Source: Nelumbo lutea (lineage: Eukaryota > Streptophyta > Magnoliopsida > Proteales > Nelumbonaceae). Taken from it: a stretch of 64,000 nucleotides of DNA. The stretch is from positions 24,544,378-24,608,377 of the forward strand of contig JAKGHH010000008.1 in NCBI GenBank assembly GCA_022828595.1. The letters run 5' to 3'. This document shows positions 30,080 to 41,635 of the stretch, piece after piece; position 1 is the first letter of the stretch; every line of letters starts with the position of its first letter. The notes under the pieces are model-generated. The model was not told the DNA's origin. It saw only the letters and a list, made by a program, of their open reading frames with translations, and searched no databases. Position numbers and translations under genes: made by a program.

Positions 30080-30898
30080 GGAAATGGAAAGAGTGTTAAT
30101 AATAAGTTTATTCCCCCTCCTATTCTGATTGATCAGATCATTAACTTTTTCCTGGAGCATAATGCATCGTCTAATTTGGAACCCATATGTTATTTTGAAG
30201 AGTTGGAAATCCATTTGTTGGAGAAGCCCTCATGTGATGGACTCATCAAGATTAGCTTCAACGCATCACGTAACTCTCTCAGTAACTGTTGAGTCTGTAT
30301 CTTCTGCCCACGTTTATCATAATCACACATGAAGCATATTTCATCCTCTGCATTTTATTATGTGGAGGGAGATGTTCTGAATTCACAGGATAGTGTGTTG
30401 TGGGTAGAAGTGGGCAGAATTCTTATGGGTAGGAGATCCAGAGTCGTAACTGTTCGATTGCTTGCATTGCTCGTGATCACTTTGGTTTGATTCGGGATGT
30501 GAAAACTTTTGATCTTGGAATTGCGTCTATAAATGTGGTGGAAGCTTGGGCTGCCTGGGAAGCCCATAACTTTACACTCAATTTCAAGGGTAAGTCTTTA
30601 ACCATTGAGGAGGACTTCAAGCTTGTTGTAGATTGCCTTAACGGAAAATCATACCCTCCGTGGAAAATGAAATATATCATTGAGGAGCGCTTATGTTTGA
30701 AGCTGTTGTTGGATCTTAACATTCAATATTCTCATATGCTTTGTCAAGTTAACCAAGCGACAGACTGGCCTGTTAAGAAATCTTTCAAGGGCATAGTTGT
30801 GGATGCTTGTTGTCTTCCTTTGCCTCTTTTCCTTATTATCTTTTCTGATTTTGGGAGACATGCTACCCCCGTCTTGATCCTCCAATCAATAAAAAAAA
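30080..30898 (+). mobile_element. LINE RNase H relic with poly(A), interrupted by a MITE
   Basis: The plus strand reads LEKPSCDGLIKISFNASRN at 30218-30275. After the MITE it resumes NCSIACIARDHFGLIRDVKT (about 30440-30500), VVEAWAAWEAHNF, LTIEEDFKLVVDCLNGKS and QVNQATDWPVKKSFKG. This is a complete plant LINE RNase H order. It ends with a T-rich tail, CCAATCAATAAAAAAAA, at 30898. No functional gene is implied; the second half keeps a 159-codon frame (30487-30966). Confidence 0.8.
30291..30445. mobile_element. Mutator-like MITE with 9-bp TSD inside a LINE
   Basis: The 155-bp element is flanked by GTAACTGTT at 30282-30290 and 30446-30454. Ends: GAGTCTGTATCTTCTGCCCA at the left, and the right end in reverse complement starts GACTCTGGATCTCCTACCCA. 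It splits the LINE RNase H coding sequence, which resumes right after the second duplication. Related copies are at 42250-42413 and 61569-61726. Confidence 0.85.
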
Positions 30899-31554
30899 TG
30901 CTTTGTCAAAATATATCTAAAAAATTAGATCATAGTTTAGGTCTAAATTCCGAACTCAGGTTTTAACAAGGGATTATTTTAGGGAGATTGACTGTTCGAT
31001 ACATTTCAAGAATTCTTAGCCCTACAGTTGGGGTAGGTGTCAGCTCGGAATTGATGCCAATATACAGACGAATATTCATGTTTTAGGGTGAAGGTATCTG
31101 TCATTTTGAATCATGTAGGGTTATAGTGGAATTCAGAATTCTGTAGTGTATTTTTCTAATTATTTTATAATTCTCTCTATTTTTTTATCTAACTCGCATA
31201 TCATGATTACGATGCAGCTCGGGCCAATTGGGTTCTGATTTAAAGCCAAACAAGGCCCAATCCTAACGTCGGGACCTTGGGCCCTAACTCAAAGAATCTG
31301 AAGTCAGAGCTTGATTAGTTAGCCCAAGCCCAAAGTGAGCCAAATTCAACATATCTCAGTCTGGGCTTGGGTTTGGGTGTAGTTAGGTGGTCCATGAAAA
31401 CTGAACAAACAATTAAGGTATTATGGTTTTCTTGTCCATGCTCTGCACTTCCACCTCTCATCTGGGTTGCATAGCCTGCCTTAGAAGTTAGAATAAAAGG
31501 AAAATTCATACCTATCATCAATAATACACATATCATACATATATACATTGTTTA

Positions 31555-31758
31555 CGCTCAGTTTGGAAAGAGTGTAAATACAAATGTGATAATGTAAAAC
31601 CTTTTACCTTGTATTTCTAACTGAACTTTAATCTTCATTTGGGAAAAGTGTAAATACAAGTATGTTCAATGCAAATACAAGGTTTAGAAATACAGGTATA
31701 GATCATATATAAAATTACGCACTAAGCATGTTTGTATTTACACTCTTCCCAAACAGGG
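31555..31758. mobile_element. Tourist-like MITE (possibly composite)
   Basis: The left end is CGCTCAGTTTGGAAAGAGTG and the right end in reverse complement is CCCTGTTTGGGAAGAGTG. A further partial end (CATTTGGGAAAAGTGTAAA) lies inside near 31637, so one copy may sit in another. TTA precedes the left end, but the matching right-hand duplication is unclear. Confidence 0.6.
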
Positions 31759-31806
31759 TTGAATTGGTTTGGGCATGTGTTGTATTCTAACCAACGAAGG
31801 CCTTAA

Positions 31807-31919
31807 GGCTGAGTTTGAAAAGAGTACAAATGCAAATATATACTGTGCAAATATTATAATATAATGCAAAATACAAGGTTTTACACTGTACATATTTACA
31901 TTTGTACTCCATCTAAACC
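31807..31919. mobile_element. Tourist/Harbinger-like MITE with TAA TSD
   Basis: The 113-bp element has ends GGCTGAGTTTGAAAAGAGTA and, in reverse complement, GGTTTAGATGGAGTACAAAT. TAA is at 31804-31806 and 31920-31922. Confidence 0.7.
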
Positions 31920-32292
31920 TAAATTTAGAGACAAAAATGCAAACCCTCGGGTTGGTTTACTTGGGCTTAGATTGAACCCGTCAAAGTTGTAGGCTTGCAG
32001 CCTTAACCAACTGACAATAAGTACGCCATGTTCGTTTGTTAGTATCTCACGGGGCAAGTTGATCAACCAAGTAATTTGCCAATTTTTTCGCATTTTTACA
32101 CTGCTATAATGAGTCTCATGGCAAGCAAATTTTCTAAAGAGTATTGGTTACGAGGGTAACTAATACCGTCCCGCTTATTCGGGCAACTTTTGCCCGGATA
32201 AACAAGCATGTTACCCAGGTATCGAAAAATGAACGAGATAAAGGAAAACTAGCTATGTAAGAATTTTTCACAAATATATTATTTGTTAGTAA

Positions 32293-32411
32293 GCCTCCGT
32301 TTGGAAGGAGTATAAAGACAAGTATGTGCAGTGCAAAACTTTGTTTTTAGTATTATTTTGTATGTATTTGTAGTGTATATATTTGTATTTATATTCTTTC
32401 CAAACTGAGTG
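32293..32411. mobile_element. Tourist/Harbinger-like MITE with TAA TSD
   Basis: The 119-bp element starts GCCTCCGTTTGGAAGGAGTA and ends, in reverse complement, CACTCAGTTTGGAAAGAAT. TAA is at 32290-32292 and 32412-32414. The right TAA is shared with the next element. Confidence 0.75.
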
Positions 32412-32414
32412 TAA

Positions 32415-32867
32415 GGGTGTATTTGGTTGTACTGCAAATTTTATTTGTACTGATAAAAATGCATGGAAATGCAAATAGGTTGAGTATAAATTTTGATTTA
32501 GTTTTTGATTCAGATTTGACCTTGTCTTGTTCATTTGTGAAAGGTAAAATAGGAAGTAAATTGGTGTGGTCCCACCTTATATGCAAAATAATAGACATAG
32601 GAGGGTAATTTATTTGGGAATAAGGTAAGAAGCAAAATGACATAGTCCCCATTTATATGAAAAAGAAATGGGGTAGGAGGAAGGTGATCCAAATTTTACA
32701 TGAATTTGAGATGCAAAATTTATATTACTAGTGGGTGCAAATGAGACAAAAAAGTATGAATTTTGTATGGAATAGGAATGCAAATCATAGTTGCAAACAA
32801 AAAGACACAACCGAATTTGATTCAAAATTTGTATATGGTTCAGATTTTACTGCAACCAAAAACAGCC
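32415..32867. mobile_element. Second Harbinger-like element abutting the previous one
   Basis: The 453-bp element starts GGGTGTATTTGGTTGTACTG and ends, in reverse complement, GGCTGTTTTTGGTTGCAGTA. TAA is at 32412-32414 and 32868-32870. It is a different sequence family from the preceding MITE but has the same superfamily signature. Confidence 0.7.
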
Positions 32868-33077
32868 TAAAGATTGATTTTGCAACTTTTGGCACTTCCA
32901 AGTTCAAACCCAATTAATAGGGCATTAGGGTTAGCTTAGCCTGAAATCTTATGGTACCTAAATTGGACAGGCCTTCAACTAAATTAACTCAATAACTCCT
33001 CCATCACTATTACTTTAACAATTGCACATTAATGCTTTATATTCTTGGTGTTGAAACTAGAGCAGGATCCATCGTAG

Positions 33078-35109
33078 TAGAGGTGTAAATTGGGTTGGGC
33101 AGCCCGTGGCCCAGCACTGCACGATACGAAGGCTAACGGGCCATGCCAGGCCTAGCATGAAGGTTCATGCTGTGCTGGGCCAAGGGTTAGGGGCCCAACG
33201 GCTAGTTTCAGCTTTTTCAGAGGGGTTTACAAAAATACCTCCCAACAACTATAAACAACCATATTAGAGGGGAATTTGTGTATTTTGATTATGGGGGTTG
33301 AAAAAATGACATAAATGCCCCCCAATAGCTATATAACAACTAGTTTAGGGGGCATTTTGGGTAAAGTTATACGTAACTTTATAATGACCAAAATACCCCT
33401 CCCAACAACTAAATAACAGATAACTTGTTGGGTATTTTGGGCAATTGAATTATGTTCAATTCCTATAAATAGCCCATTAGCCCTATCTAGCTATCATCCA
33501 CCATTCTCATCACACCAATTCAACAATCAGTGAATCAACATTCAACAATTCTCCTATTAAGTTGTTACTTATTCTCTTAACCTCTTCAGTCTTTCCTCTC
33601 TCAGTCTCTTTCAGCCTCTCATACATTCTCTGCAATCTGAGTAAACTCTGGTAGTCTCATAGTCTGATTCTCCAAGTTAGCAATTTGGGAGGCTTTGACC
33701 CTTGGGCATTGTCACATTGAAAGGCTTTAACCATTGAAATCAAGTTGGGAATAAAGGATTCCAAACCGACAATCCGAGATTCTAGGGTAAGTCCAATTAA
33801 ATTAATTTTATTTTTTTAGAAATTGAAAACAAAATGGCTTGCTCTTCCCAAAGCCCCAAGTTTAGTAGCCCAATTTGGAGAATATTTAAAATAGAGGATG
33901 TTGAGGGGAAAGGGAAAAAAACAGTTTGCCAAAAATGTAGAAAAGATTTTACCTATTGTAGAAAGGGTGGTACTGGCCATTTGACAAGACATTTTCTCAC
34001 ACATGAGAAGGAAGTAGAAATGACCCACAACTTAAATGAACTTTTGAAATAATATTAATAGAAAATAAATTTTAAAAATACTGGGAGAAGTCGGAATCTC
34101 GGAGAACATTTCTCGCCACCAACCCCGCCGGTGTCTACAAGCTATAATTCCATTAGAGTTTTGTTTAGTTGTTTTAGTGTAGGACCTACAGGCACCACAC
34201 TACGACACTACCACTGTGCCAGCCTACTAGGGTTGGTTAGATGTAGTCATGAATCATGATGTAGAATATAGGTTACAACTTTACAATTACAAGACAAATG
34301 AGGGCATGATACTATTGACTACTATAGTACTACATACATCGGATATTTGGTTTTTCACCTAAAGCAGATGGTGAAAGTGTGTTTGAATGCTTTCATCATA
34401 ATGTATATGTAAATTTTGTTTAAATTTTAAATTTTAACAAATGACCCACAATTTTTTATTAAATTTTGTTTAATTTATTTGCTATTAATGTAATTTTGTA
34501 TTTTCAATTTGTAACTATATAGTCTATAATTCTATATTGTATTTTTTATATTTTAATTCCATTTTCATGTTTCATTCATCCAAGTATGAAGTTTATGAAG
34601 TATCCAACCATTGTATATTTCATAATTTCAATACTTATAATTGTATGCTTTGTAATTTGTATCATTATTCATTCAAATTTAAATGAAATAAAATTCTTAA
34701 ATTCCTATTTGAATTGTTTTGTACTTTTATTTATTTATTCTTTGGGTTATTGGGTAATCATAAATTTGTTATTTGTTTCCTGTCCTAATTCCTGAATCCT
34801 GATCCAGTGATCCTGAATCCCTGATATGACAATAATCCATTCAGTGAGTCTATCTTAGTTTGGCCTAGGCTTAAGGCCCGCCCTATGGCCCAGCTCGGCA
34901 CGACCCAAGCCCAGGCCCACAATACAGCACAATACGGGCCTGCCTAGGTTTGGGTCATGGGCCGTGACGGGCTAACCCCCAAAATTTCCACTAGGAAGGG
35001 CAACACGGCCCGTGACGGCCCATGGGCTAGCACGAAACATCCCGCCTTTAGCGCAGGCTACCCACAAGCCATGCCGTGCCAGCCCAACATGGCCCACTTT
35101 ACACCCTTA
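33078..35109 (+). mobile_element. hAT-type element derivative with a BED-finger ORF
   Basis: The inverted ends are TAGAGGTGTAAATTGGG and, in reverse complement, TAAGGGTGTAAAGTGGG. The sub-terminal regions (33100-33200 and 34860-35090) are packed with GGCCC/GGGCC words, as in plant hAT elements. Inside is a leader with a likely intron (about 33787-33823, GTAAGT...TTTTTTAG) and the BED ORF at 33834-34052; the rest of the transposase is missing. The flanking 8-mers CATCGTAG and CTCTATAG agree at only four positions, so the duplication is eroded or the ends are off by a little. About 2.0 kb. Confidence 0.7.
33834..34052 (+). CDS. BED-type zinc finger protein, N-terminus of hAT transposase
   Basis: The 72-codon frame has SSPIWRIFKIEDVEGKGKK, then CQKCRKDFTYCRKGGTGHLT and RHFLTHEK. 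This is a BED finger (C-x2-C...H-x4-H) like that at the N-terminus of plant hAT transposases, where it binds the element ends. It begins at ATGGC after a likely leader intron and closes with TAA. No dimerisation or catalytic domain follows, so it is a truncated transposase; a DNA-binding-only product is possible but unproven. Confidence 0.65.
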   Translation: MACSSQSPKFSSPIWRIFKIEDVEGKGKKTVCQKCRKDFTYCRKGGTGHLTRHFLTHEKEVEMTHNLNELLK

Positions 35110-35544
35110 CTCTATAGGGCTATAGTTGGTCGAAGTTAGCCCAAAAGAGTTAGGTGGGGTTGAATTTCTAGTTAGGGTAGAAAAGTATGAATCTAACTTA
35201 ACTTTAGGTTAGATTAGGGTTGAGGCATTGGCCAAGCAGAATCCGCCCTATTTAACCTCATATTTGTAAGTATAAATGTCATATAAACATGTGTTCTATA
35301 TAAGCATTTATGTATATATGGAAGTACTTTGTATGGATGTATGTAATTGTGTGTGTATGCAAATAACTAAATTTTTGTTAATCCATGTTAATTATGTTCT
35401 TTTGTATAAAATAATGCAAAAACTAAACTTATGGTAGCTCAATTGACAAATTTTTTGACTATTTGTAACAAAGACCTGGGATCAAATCCTATTGCCAAGT
35501 GTCATCAGAGTTGGAGAGTGATAGGTTTAAGGAATGGGCTATCC

Positions 35545-35790
35545 CAATTGTAAGAAATGATTTAGGCTCAGTTTGGAAGGAGTATAAATGCAAATATGTA
35601 CAGCATAAATAGATACAAAATAATACAAAATATAAGGTTTTGCACTCAACATATATTTGCATTTGTACTCTTTCCAAACTCAGCCTTAATGACCAATAAT
35701 CTAACAATGAACATAACATTAAATACAAAAGGAATGGAAAAGCAGTATTATATAGTCGTGTAGTTCGGATAAGGATGATGATAATGATAA
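35545..35790 (+). mobile_element. LINE 3' tail relic, split by a Tourist-like MITE
   Basis: The sequence CCAATTGTAAGAAATGATTTA (IVRNDL) stops at the MITE and continues at 35689 as ATGACCAATAATCTAACAAT, then CATTAAATACAAAAGGAATG and a GGATAAGGATGATGATAATG tail. Without the MITE this matches the tails at 25251 and 28700. Confidence 0.7.
35565..35685. mobile_element. Tourist/Harbinger-like MITE with TTA TSD
   Basis: The 121-bp element has ends GGCTCAGTTTGGAAGGAGTA and, in reverse complement, GGCTGAGTTTGGAAAGAGTA, with about 36 bp of inverted similarity. TTA is at 35562-35564 and 35686-35688. It sits inside a LINE tail. Confidence 0.88.
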
Positions 35791-35817
35791 AGGTTATTCT
35801 CAAATTATACTTTTACA

Positions 35818-36038
35818 CAAGGTTCAAAGTATCAACACGTATCGGCCCGATACATATTATTCTAGGACCCTTCCGATATGTCCCTATGGTGGGTGTATCG
35901 GGGGGTCTGACCGGTTCAAGAGGTGGAAGAGCTCTGAGCCGCCCCCCTAAACCGATTTCAAAAAAATAAAAAATAAAAAAAGGCATAAAAATGTGTATCG
36001 ATTCACTCGATACACCCTTATTGATATTTAGAACCTTG
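35818..36038. mobile_element. hAT-like MITE with near-perfect 8-bp TSD
   Basis: The 221-bp element has inverted ends CAAGGTTCAAAGTATCAA and, in reverse complement, CAAGGTTCTAAATATCAA. It is flanked by CTTTTACA (35810-35817) and CTTTTACG (36039-36046). Inside are palindromic GTATCG/CGATAC words. The 8-bp duplication points to hAT. Confidence 0.8.
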
Positions 36039-36724
36039 CTTTTACGTCTAACTATCAATTATAATCAAGTCTTATCAGGTCAGATTCGATTGGATTAGTT
36101 ATGGGCCTGCTATTACGGACCCTATATTGTCTAATTCGAAATTGATTATGCACATTTATTTATGATATAGTTTGTCACTGGTTCTACTTTGACCCTAATT
36201 TTAAAGTCTAAATTCTAAACTCATGTTTTACGAATTCATCTAAACTCCATTGAAGATTAAGTTCATTTATTATTTTGTCGATATGCAAAAGAAAAAATAA
36301 TAAAATAGAAAATAATCGATTTTATAGTTAAAATATAATAATTACATATAATTTATCTTTTGGGTCTTTTATATTTTCATGAATTTAATATATTTTTCAA
36401 AATAATTATATATTTTTAATATTAATTAACAATTTAACTTAAATAAATAATAACATACTAATGGCTTCATGCATGTAGTAATTTGTAAAATTATATATAA
36501 TGGGCTCATGTTTTATGCATTTCAATTACAATATCCACATATCTCATTATATGGATTTTAGTGTATTTTATAGTATCCATTTCTTAATTTTTATACTTCA
36601 TTTATGGTTATTTCAACCTTAGATTAAGTATTATTCATATATTTATCATATGAGAGTTTTTTTTTTTTATCAAAAGATTAAACATATAGGCAATGCAAAG
36701 AGCAATTCAATAGATTGTACTTAT

Positions 36725-38053
36725 CAAGGTTTAAAGTATCAGAAAGGCAATTTTAAGAAGCATATCGAGATACACCTTGGATATGCATGCGTATAAGAGA
36801 AAAACTAAAATATGCATAAATATACTTGGAAACACTATAAATACTTTAATAAATCATAAAAATACATCAATAACACAAAATATAAGACCTCAAGAGGTGT
36901 ATATATATATATATATATATTTCAATTGTTTTATGAAGAAATACATTGTAGTTAATTATAATTTCATTAAAAATCCTATGCTTAAATATAATTTATAAAT
37001 TATAATTATTAAATTTTAATGTTTTATGGGATGGGAAAAACCCAAATCTCCTATCCAACCATAAAACATGCATTGGCACAACTTCTAAGTGAAAATATAA
37101 CCAATAATTATTTATTATTTATTTTCAAAAATTATAAAAAAATAAACATTATATAATATATTCAAAAAATAGTTATTAAACAAGAATTTCAATTACTTTG
37201 TGCATATGATAGATCATCCATAGAATTATAATATATTCAATCATTGTGATCAAATGCTAAAATATAATTAATTTTTAATTCTAAAAAATAAAAAAAATTA
37301 TTAAATAAGAAATTTCAATTGGTCTGTGGATATGATAGATCATCCATAGAATTATAATATATTCAATTATTGTGATCAAATGATAAAATATACATAATTA
37401 TTATTTATTTTTAATTCTAAAATATAAAAAATCAAACAAAATACTAAAGAAGAAATTTCAATTTCTCTATGGATATGATAGATAAATCCATAGATCTAAA
37501 ACATATTTTGTCTTTATAGGTAGAGGAAAAATAAATTTTCAAATGTTTTATTAATTTATATTTTCCCCAAATATTTTCATGAAATTTCCATAAATTTATT
37601 AATAACATAAAAAAAATTATGATTTTTAATGTAAGTAATGTAGATCAACATAAATTTAAACATTCAAAAAAAAAAAGGAATCACAAGATATTATAAATTT
37701 TGAAAAAATCTACCTACTTTTGCCATATTTTTTCAAAATTTAAAAATTTTTCAAAAAAATAACAATTCACACTTGTTTCTTGCAAATTTTTTGCAAATCT
37801 AGCATTCTAGGAATGAGGTTTGGAGTTTTAGAGTCATTTGGGGTGGAAGAAGGCTTATTTCAAGAAAAATAAGTTTCCTTTCCCCTTTTTTTTTTCAGTT
37901 TTTTGTCGTATCTTTTTCGTCAATACGCTACCGATACGCCTCGATACAATCCGATACACATGAAAAAAGATGGCATGTCCGATTTCCATGCATATCCCAT
38001 ATCTGTTTTTCTAATATACGATATAGGGCGTATCATATCAAAATTTTAAACCT
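36725..38053. mobile_element. Possible longer relative of the 35818 element
   Basis: The left end CAAGGTTTAAAGTATCAGA and the right end in reverse complement (AGGTTTAAAATTTTGATA) resemble the neighbouring MITE. The right part (37918-38030) has the same CGATAC/GTATCG words. The 1.3-kb AT-rich interior has no gene. No duplication was found; this is an inference. Confidence 0.4.
37184..37500. repeat. Tandem repeat, about 125-143 bp unit, three copies
   Basis: The phrase GAAATTTCAATT...GGATATGATAGAT recurs at about 37184, 37309 and 37452, each time followed by CATCCATAGAATTATAATAT or a variant. Very AT-rich. Confidence 0.75.
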
Positions 38054-39181
38054 ATATTCCTATCACTGGTACCTAGGCTATAGGGTCAACCTAGGGCCAA
38101 CTCCAAGACATGTCCCAAGGGCCAAACCTAAGCCATAGAGCAAGCTGCCTTAATCTAAACCAAGATTGAACTAAGATATAAAAGTCCATTAGGGTTCAAT
38201 TCTGGGTTGGGCTTATATGGGGTAGTGGAGCCATTTTTATTATTGGGTATTAATTGATTGGATTGAAAATGGACCGGATCATGATCCAACCCAAATCTAA
38301 ATCTGATCCTATTTTTGTTGGATTTAGATTCCCTCCACCCCTGATTGAATTTTTGAATCAGATGATAGAATCTGGTTAGAAATCATATTGAATTCGGATC
38401 ACCTATATCTAAAAGAATCTGATCATACGTGTGTGTCATTTTATTTAGGGGAAATGACTTTGAACCCTTCACAAAAAAAAAAACTCCCAACACCTTAATG
38501 TAGAAAATCCAATGGCTAAAACCCAGTATTAAAACGAAAATACCATAGTAGCCCCTTTACTTTGTAGACGTGATATACATCAGCCATCTCCCAATTTTTT
38601 GACCAAAATGCCCAAAGAAAACCCAGTGATCTGAGCACCGGTTATACTAAAGCTCTCAATACATAATTCAGAGGCCCACAACTTAGCCTTTTCTTTTGCA
38701 TGTAAATTATTATTTTTTAGAACAACTTGTAAATTAAGAATGCACGTATGAACTCCGTAGATTTCTATTTAAGCTTTCCTATTGCTAAAAGAAAATCCGG
38801 CAATGTTTAGATGAAGTAACCTATAATAAGTCTTTTTGAACACCGGTTATATCCCTCGACCCATCTAAATAGAAGATCGTTTTTTTTTCTAGAAAAAGAG
38901 AGAGGAATTAGATATCATTACTCAAAGCATCTAATACATTTTGGCTACCACCATTAACCATCCACTATTATATTATATTATATTTATTATTTATAAACAT
39001 ATTTATATTGCATCTTTTATTTTTATAAAAAGACATGTGTGTATATATATATATATATATAAAAAAATACTTTTTTTTGTTTTTATTTATATAAACTATT
39101 ATGTTTTTTCTTTTAATAAATTATTAAAAATTTCAGAAATTAAATAAGATTGGATCATATTCAGATATTTGACATCCTTAA

Positions 39182-40304
39182 GGCTGCGTTTGGAAACAAT
39201 GCAAATGGAGTGTAAATCCAAGGTAAACTTGCATTCTAGTTCACTTTTGCTTGTGTTTGGCAACATTACATTTATGCATTGACAAATGACAGACCAATGC
39301 ATATTTACATTGATAATAAGATGTAAAAGTACATTAATAAAAAATAAGTAAATTTGCATTTAAGTGGGCTTTTGATAAAAAAAAAACATATGCTGCTTTA
39401 TTGGAATTCATGCATGCATCCATTATAGCTAAAAGCCTGTTTGGTAAGAAGGTAAATTTGATGGTGCAAAACTAACCAAATTTTGCAATTTATATGAACT
39501 ATTGGGAAATGAGGTCATTGAAACTTGGAGGAGAACCTCTGAGGCGTGTTTGAAGACACTGTTTTTAAATGTTATTTGCCCTCACTTAGTTCCACTGAGT
39601 TTGTTGTTGGGTTACAGGCAAATCCGTTCCCAAGATACAACAGAGCCTTGGGCGAGAATATGCAACTAGCAAAGTTGAAGATTCTCCAAAGAAACCTTTC
39701 AGTGAGAGACAAAGTGATTTTCGAAAATTGTGTGTAAATGTTTGATTCACACTCCTTAAATAAATTCCGAAGAGTCATGGAGCAGAGAAAAGTGTTTGCT
39801 CAGAAAAAGCTCCTTGAAGAGTCACAATGTCAAGAATTATGATTGTTAAAAGATAGTTAACATTTAACTTTGAATGATGCCTCTTGATCACACCTAATCA
39901 AATTGTGGCCGTTGATCACATCAACGGTTAGCCTCACACTAAAAGCCAAAGCCACCCTTCATGAGCCACGCCGGTGCGCACAAAGTGCGCCTCTAAAGCA
40001 CCACACACATGCGCGAGCAAGCCTCCATACTCTTCTCTTTATATCTAAGGAGTATAAATCAACACCTATTAAAAAACCCAAAATAATTCTTGTAATTTTT
40101 CAATGTGGGACAAGTTAAAAAATTGGTGTTAGTAAGAGAAAAACTATTTTTCAAAGCATGTGTGCAGATGTGTTTTTTTTTTCATGTAATTGATCAATCA
40201 AACCCCATTGAATTTAATCTCTAATGAGATTAAAATCTAATATGAACAGCTTTACACTCTACATATTTGCATTCACACTTATTTGCATCATTTCCAAATG
40301 CCCC
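39182..40304. mobile_element. Possible 1.1-kb Harbinger-like element
   Basis: The left end GGCTGCGTTTGGAAACAATG and, in reverse complement, the right end GGGGCATTTGGAAATGATGC form an inverted pair. TAA is at 39179-39181 and 40305-40307. Internal sequence between 39430 and 40250 carries no recognised domain. A second end-like motif (GCCTGTTTGGTAAG, 39435) suggests nesting. Confidence 0.45.
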
Positions 40305-40889
40305 TAATGGATTCGGATTTGAATTGACACTTGTAATATCTAATTGGATTGGACCTAAGATTTATATTATTGAATCAAATTCAAATATACCCCAATCACA
40401 TGAAGCTTGAGGTATTGTAGAAAGGATTTTTTAATTAACTAGCCTTTGAATAATTCAAGAACATTTCATCCATCCCCTTGTCACTAGGCACCCCGAATCG
40501 CTCCCCACTTCCAAATCCTAGAGGACTTGTAAGTTTAGATAAAAAAAAATTAACCTAAGTATTAGTTAGGTTTATCTGATTTGGTCCAATAAAACCCAAT
40601 TATAATTGACAAACATTTTGTAGCAAAATTTCTTTAGCTCTCTCTTCTCTCTCTATATATACACTAATATGAAAAAGTACAAACTTTTTGATCTAATTAT
40701 ATTCAATTTAAAGAACAAATTTATATATATACATAAAGTTTATATTTTATTTATTAGTAAAGGTAATTTGAATGTTATGTTTTTACTAAGGAGTCAATGG
40801 TTCATGTTTCATGAAAATTTCATTTCAATATATTTTGTTCATGACATATGATGATGCGCATTTTGGCAGCTCCTGACTGGCAGGTGAGT

Positions 40890-41095
40890 CGGATGCTTGG
40901 CTAAATAATCCCTACCTGGAATATGGCTTGGATGCCTAACTGAATGGTTCCTACCTAGAAGGTGGCTTGGAAGCCTAACTGAATGGTAACGAGTTGTTGA
41001 GGTGGCTCTAATGCCTAACTGAGTGGTGACGAGTTAGAGAGGTGGCTCTGAGCCTAACTGAGTGGTGACGAGCTGGAGAGGTGGTTCCAATACGA
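40890..41095. repeat. Minisatellite, 41-45 bp unit
   Basis: GAGGTGGCTCTGAGCCTAAC and TGAGTGGTGACGAG recur about five times with small changes (TGCCTAACTGAATGG, GCCTAACTGAGTGG). Confidence 0.8.
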
Positions 41096-41459
41096 TCTAC
41101 AAGGAAACAATGTCAAAGTGCTCGGGTTGCTTTACTCGGGGTGGGAACTCCGATGCTTAAGTTAGCGAATCAAAGATTTTAAGATAGCTAAATGCGAGAG
41201 AACTGGAGAGCACTGGAGAGCTGCGAGAACTAAATTGCGCATCTACTTGGGTCTCAAGGGTTGACACCCTTATAAAGTTGGGCTGCTGTGGATCTCACAA
41301 AACGCTCCTGGAATCCTCGGCCCACGACGTAGGGGTCCATTCCGCTTTGGAAGGAGGATAGCGTGCCAGTTAATAAGGCTTACCGTTTCCCTTCGATTCA
41401 GATAGGATGAGGATAAGGCTTATAGTTACGCAGCATTAGCTCGAAAGGTTCAAAGACAA

Positions 41460-41635
41460 CTGGTAAGCTTTTAGAGAGGTAGGTCGCTAGGTCGGCAATA
41501 GAGGCAGATCGCCAAGTTGTCAGGTCGACGATAGAGGCAAGTCGCCAAGTCGCCAGGTCGACAGTAGAGGCAAGTCACCAAGTCGACGGTAGAAGTAGGT
41601 CGCCAAGTCGGCAGCAGAGGTAGGTCGCCAGATGG
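41460..41635. repeat. Minisatellite, GTCGCCAAGTCG type
   Basis: About six units of AGGTAGGTCGCCAAGTCGGC or AGAGGCAAGTCGCCAAGTCG, variable in length, much richer in G+C than the surroundings. Confidence 0.8.

Noticed and set aside
30737..30906. Repeated ATGCTTTGTCAA taken as a target duplication around a poly(A) insertion
   Set aside because: The RNase H reading runs unbroken across the first copy, so it cannot be an insertion boundary.
30487..30966. 159-codon ORF as a host gene
   Set aside because: It is the second half of a plant LINE RNase H domain and continues the domain broken by the MITE at 30291-30445.
39546..39737. Short ORF with protein-like composition
   Set aside because: No recognised family, and it lies inside a probable non-autonomous element; support too weak.
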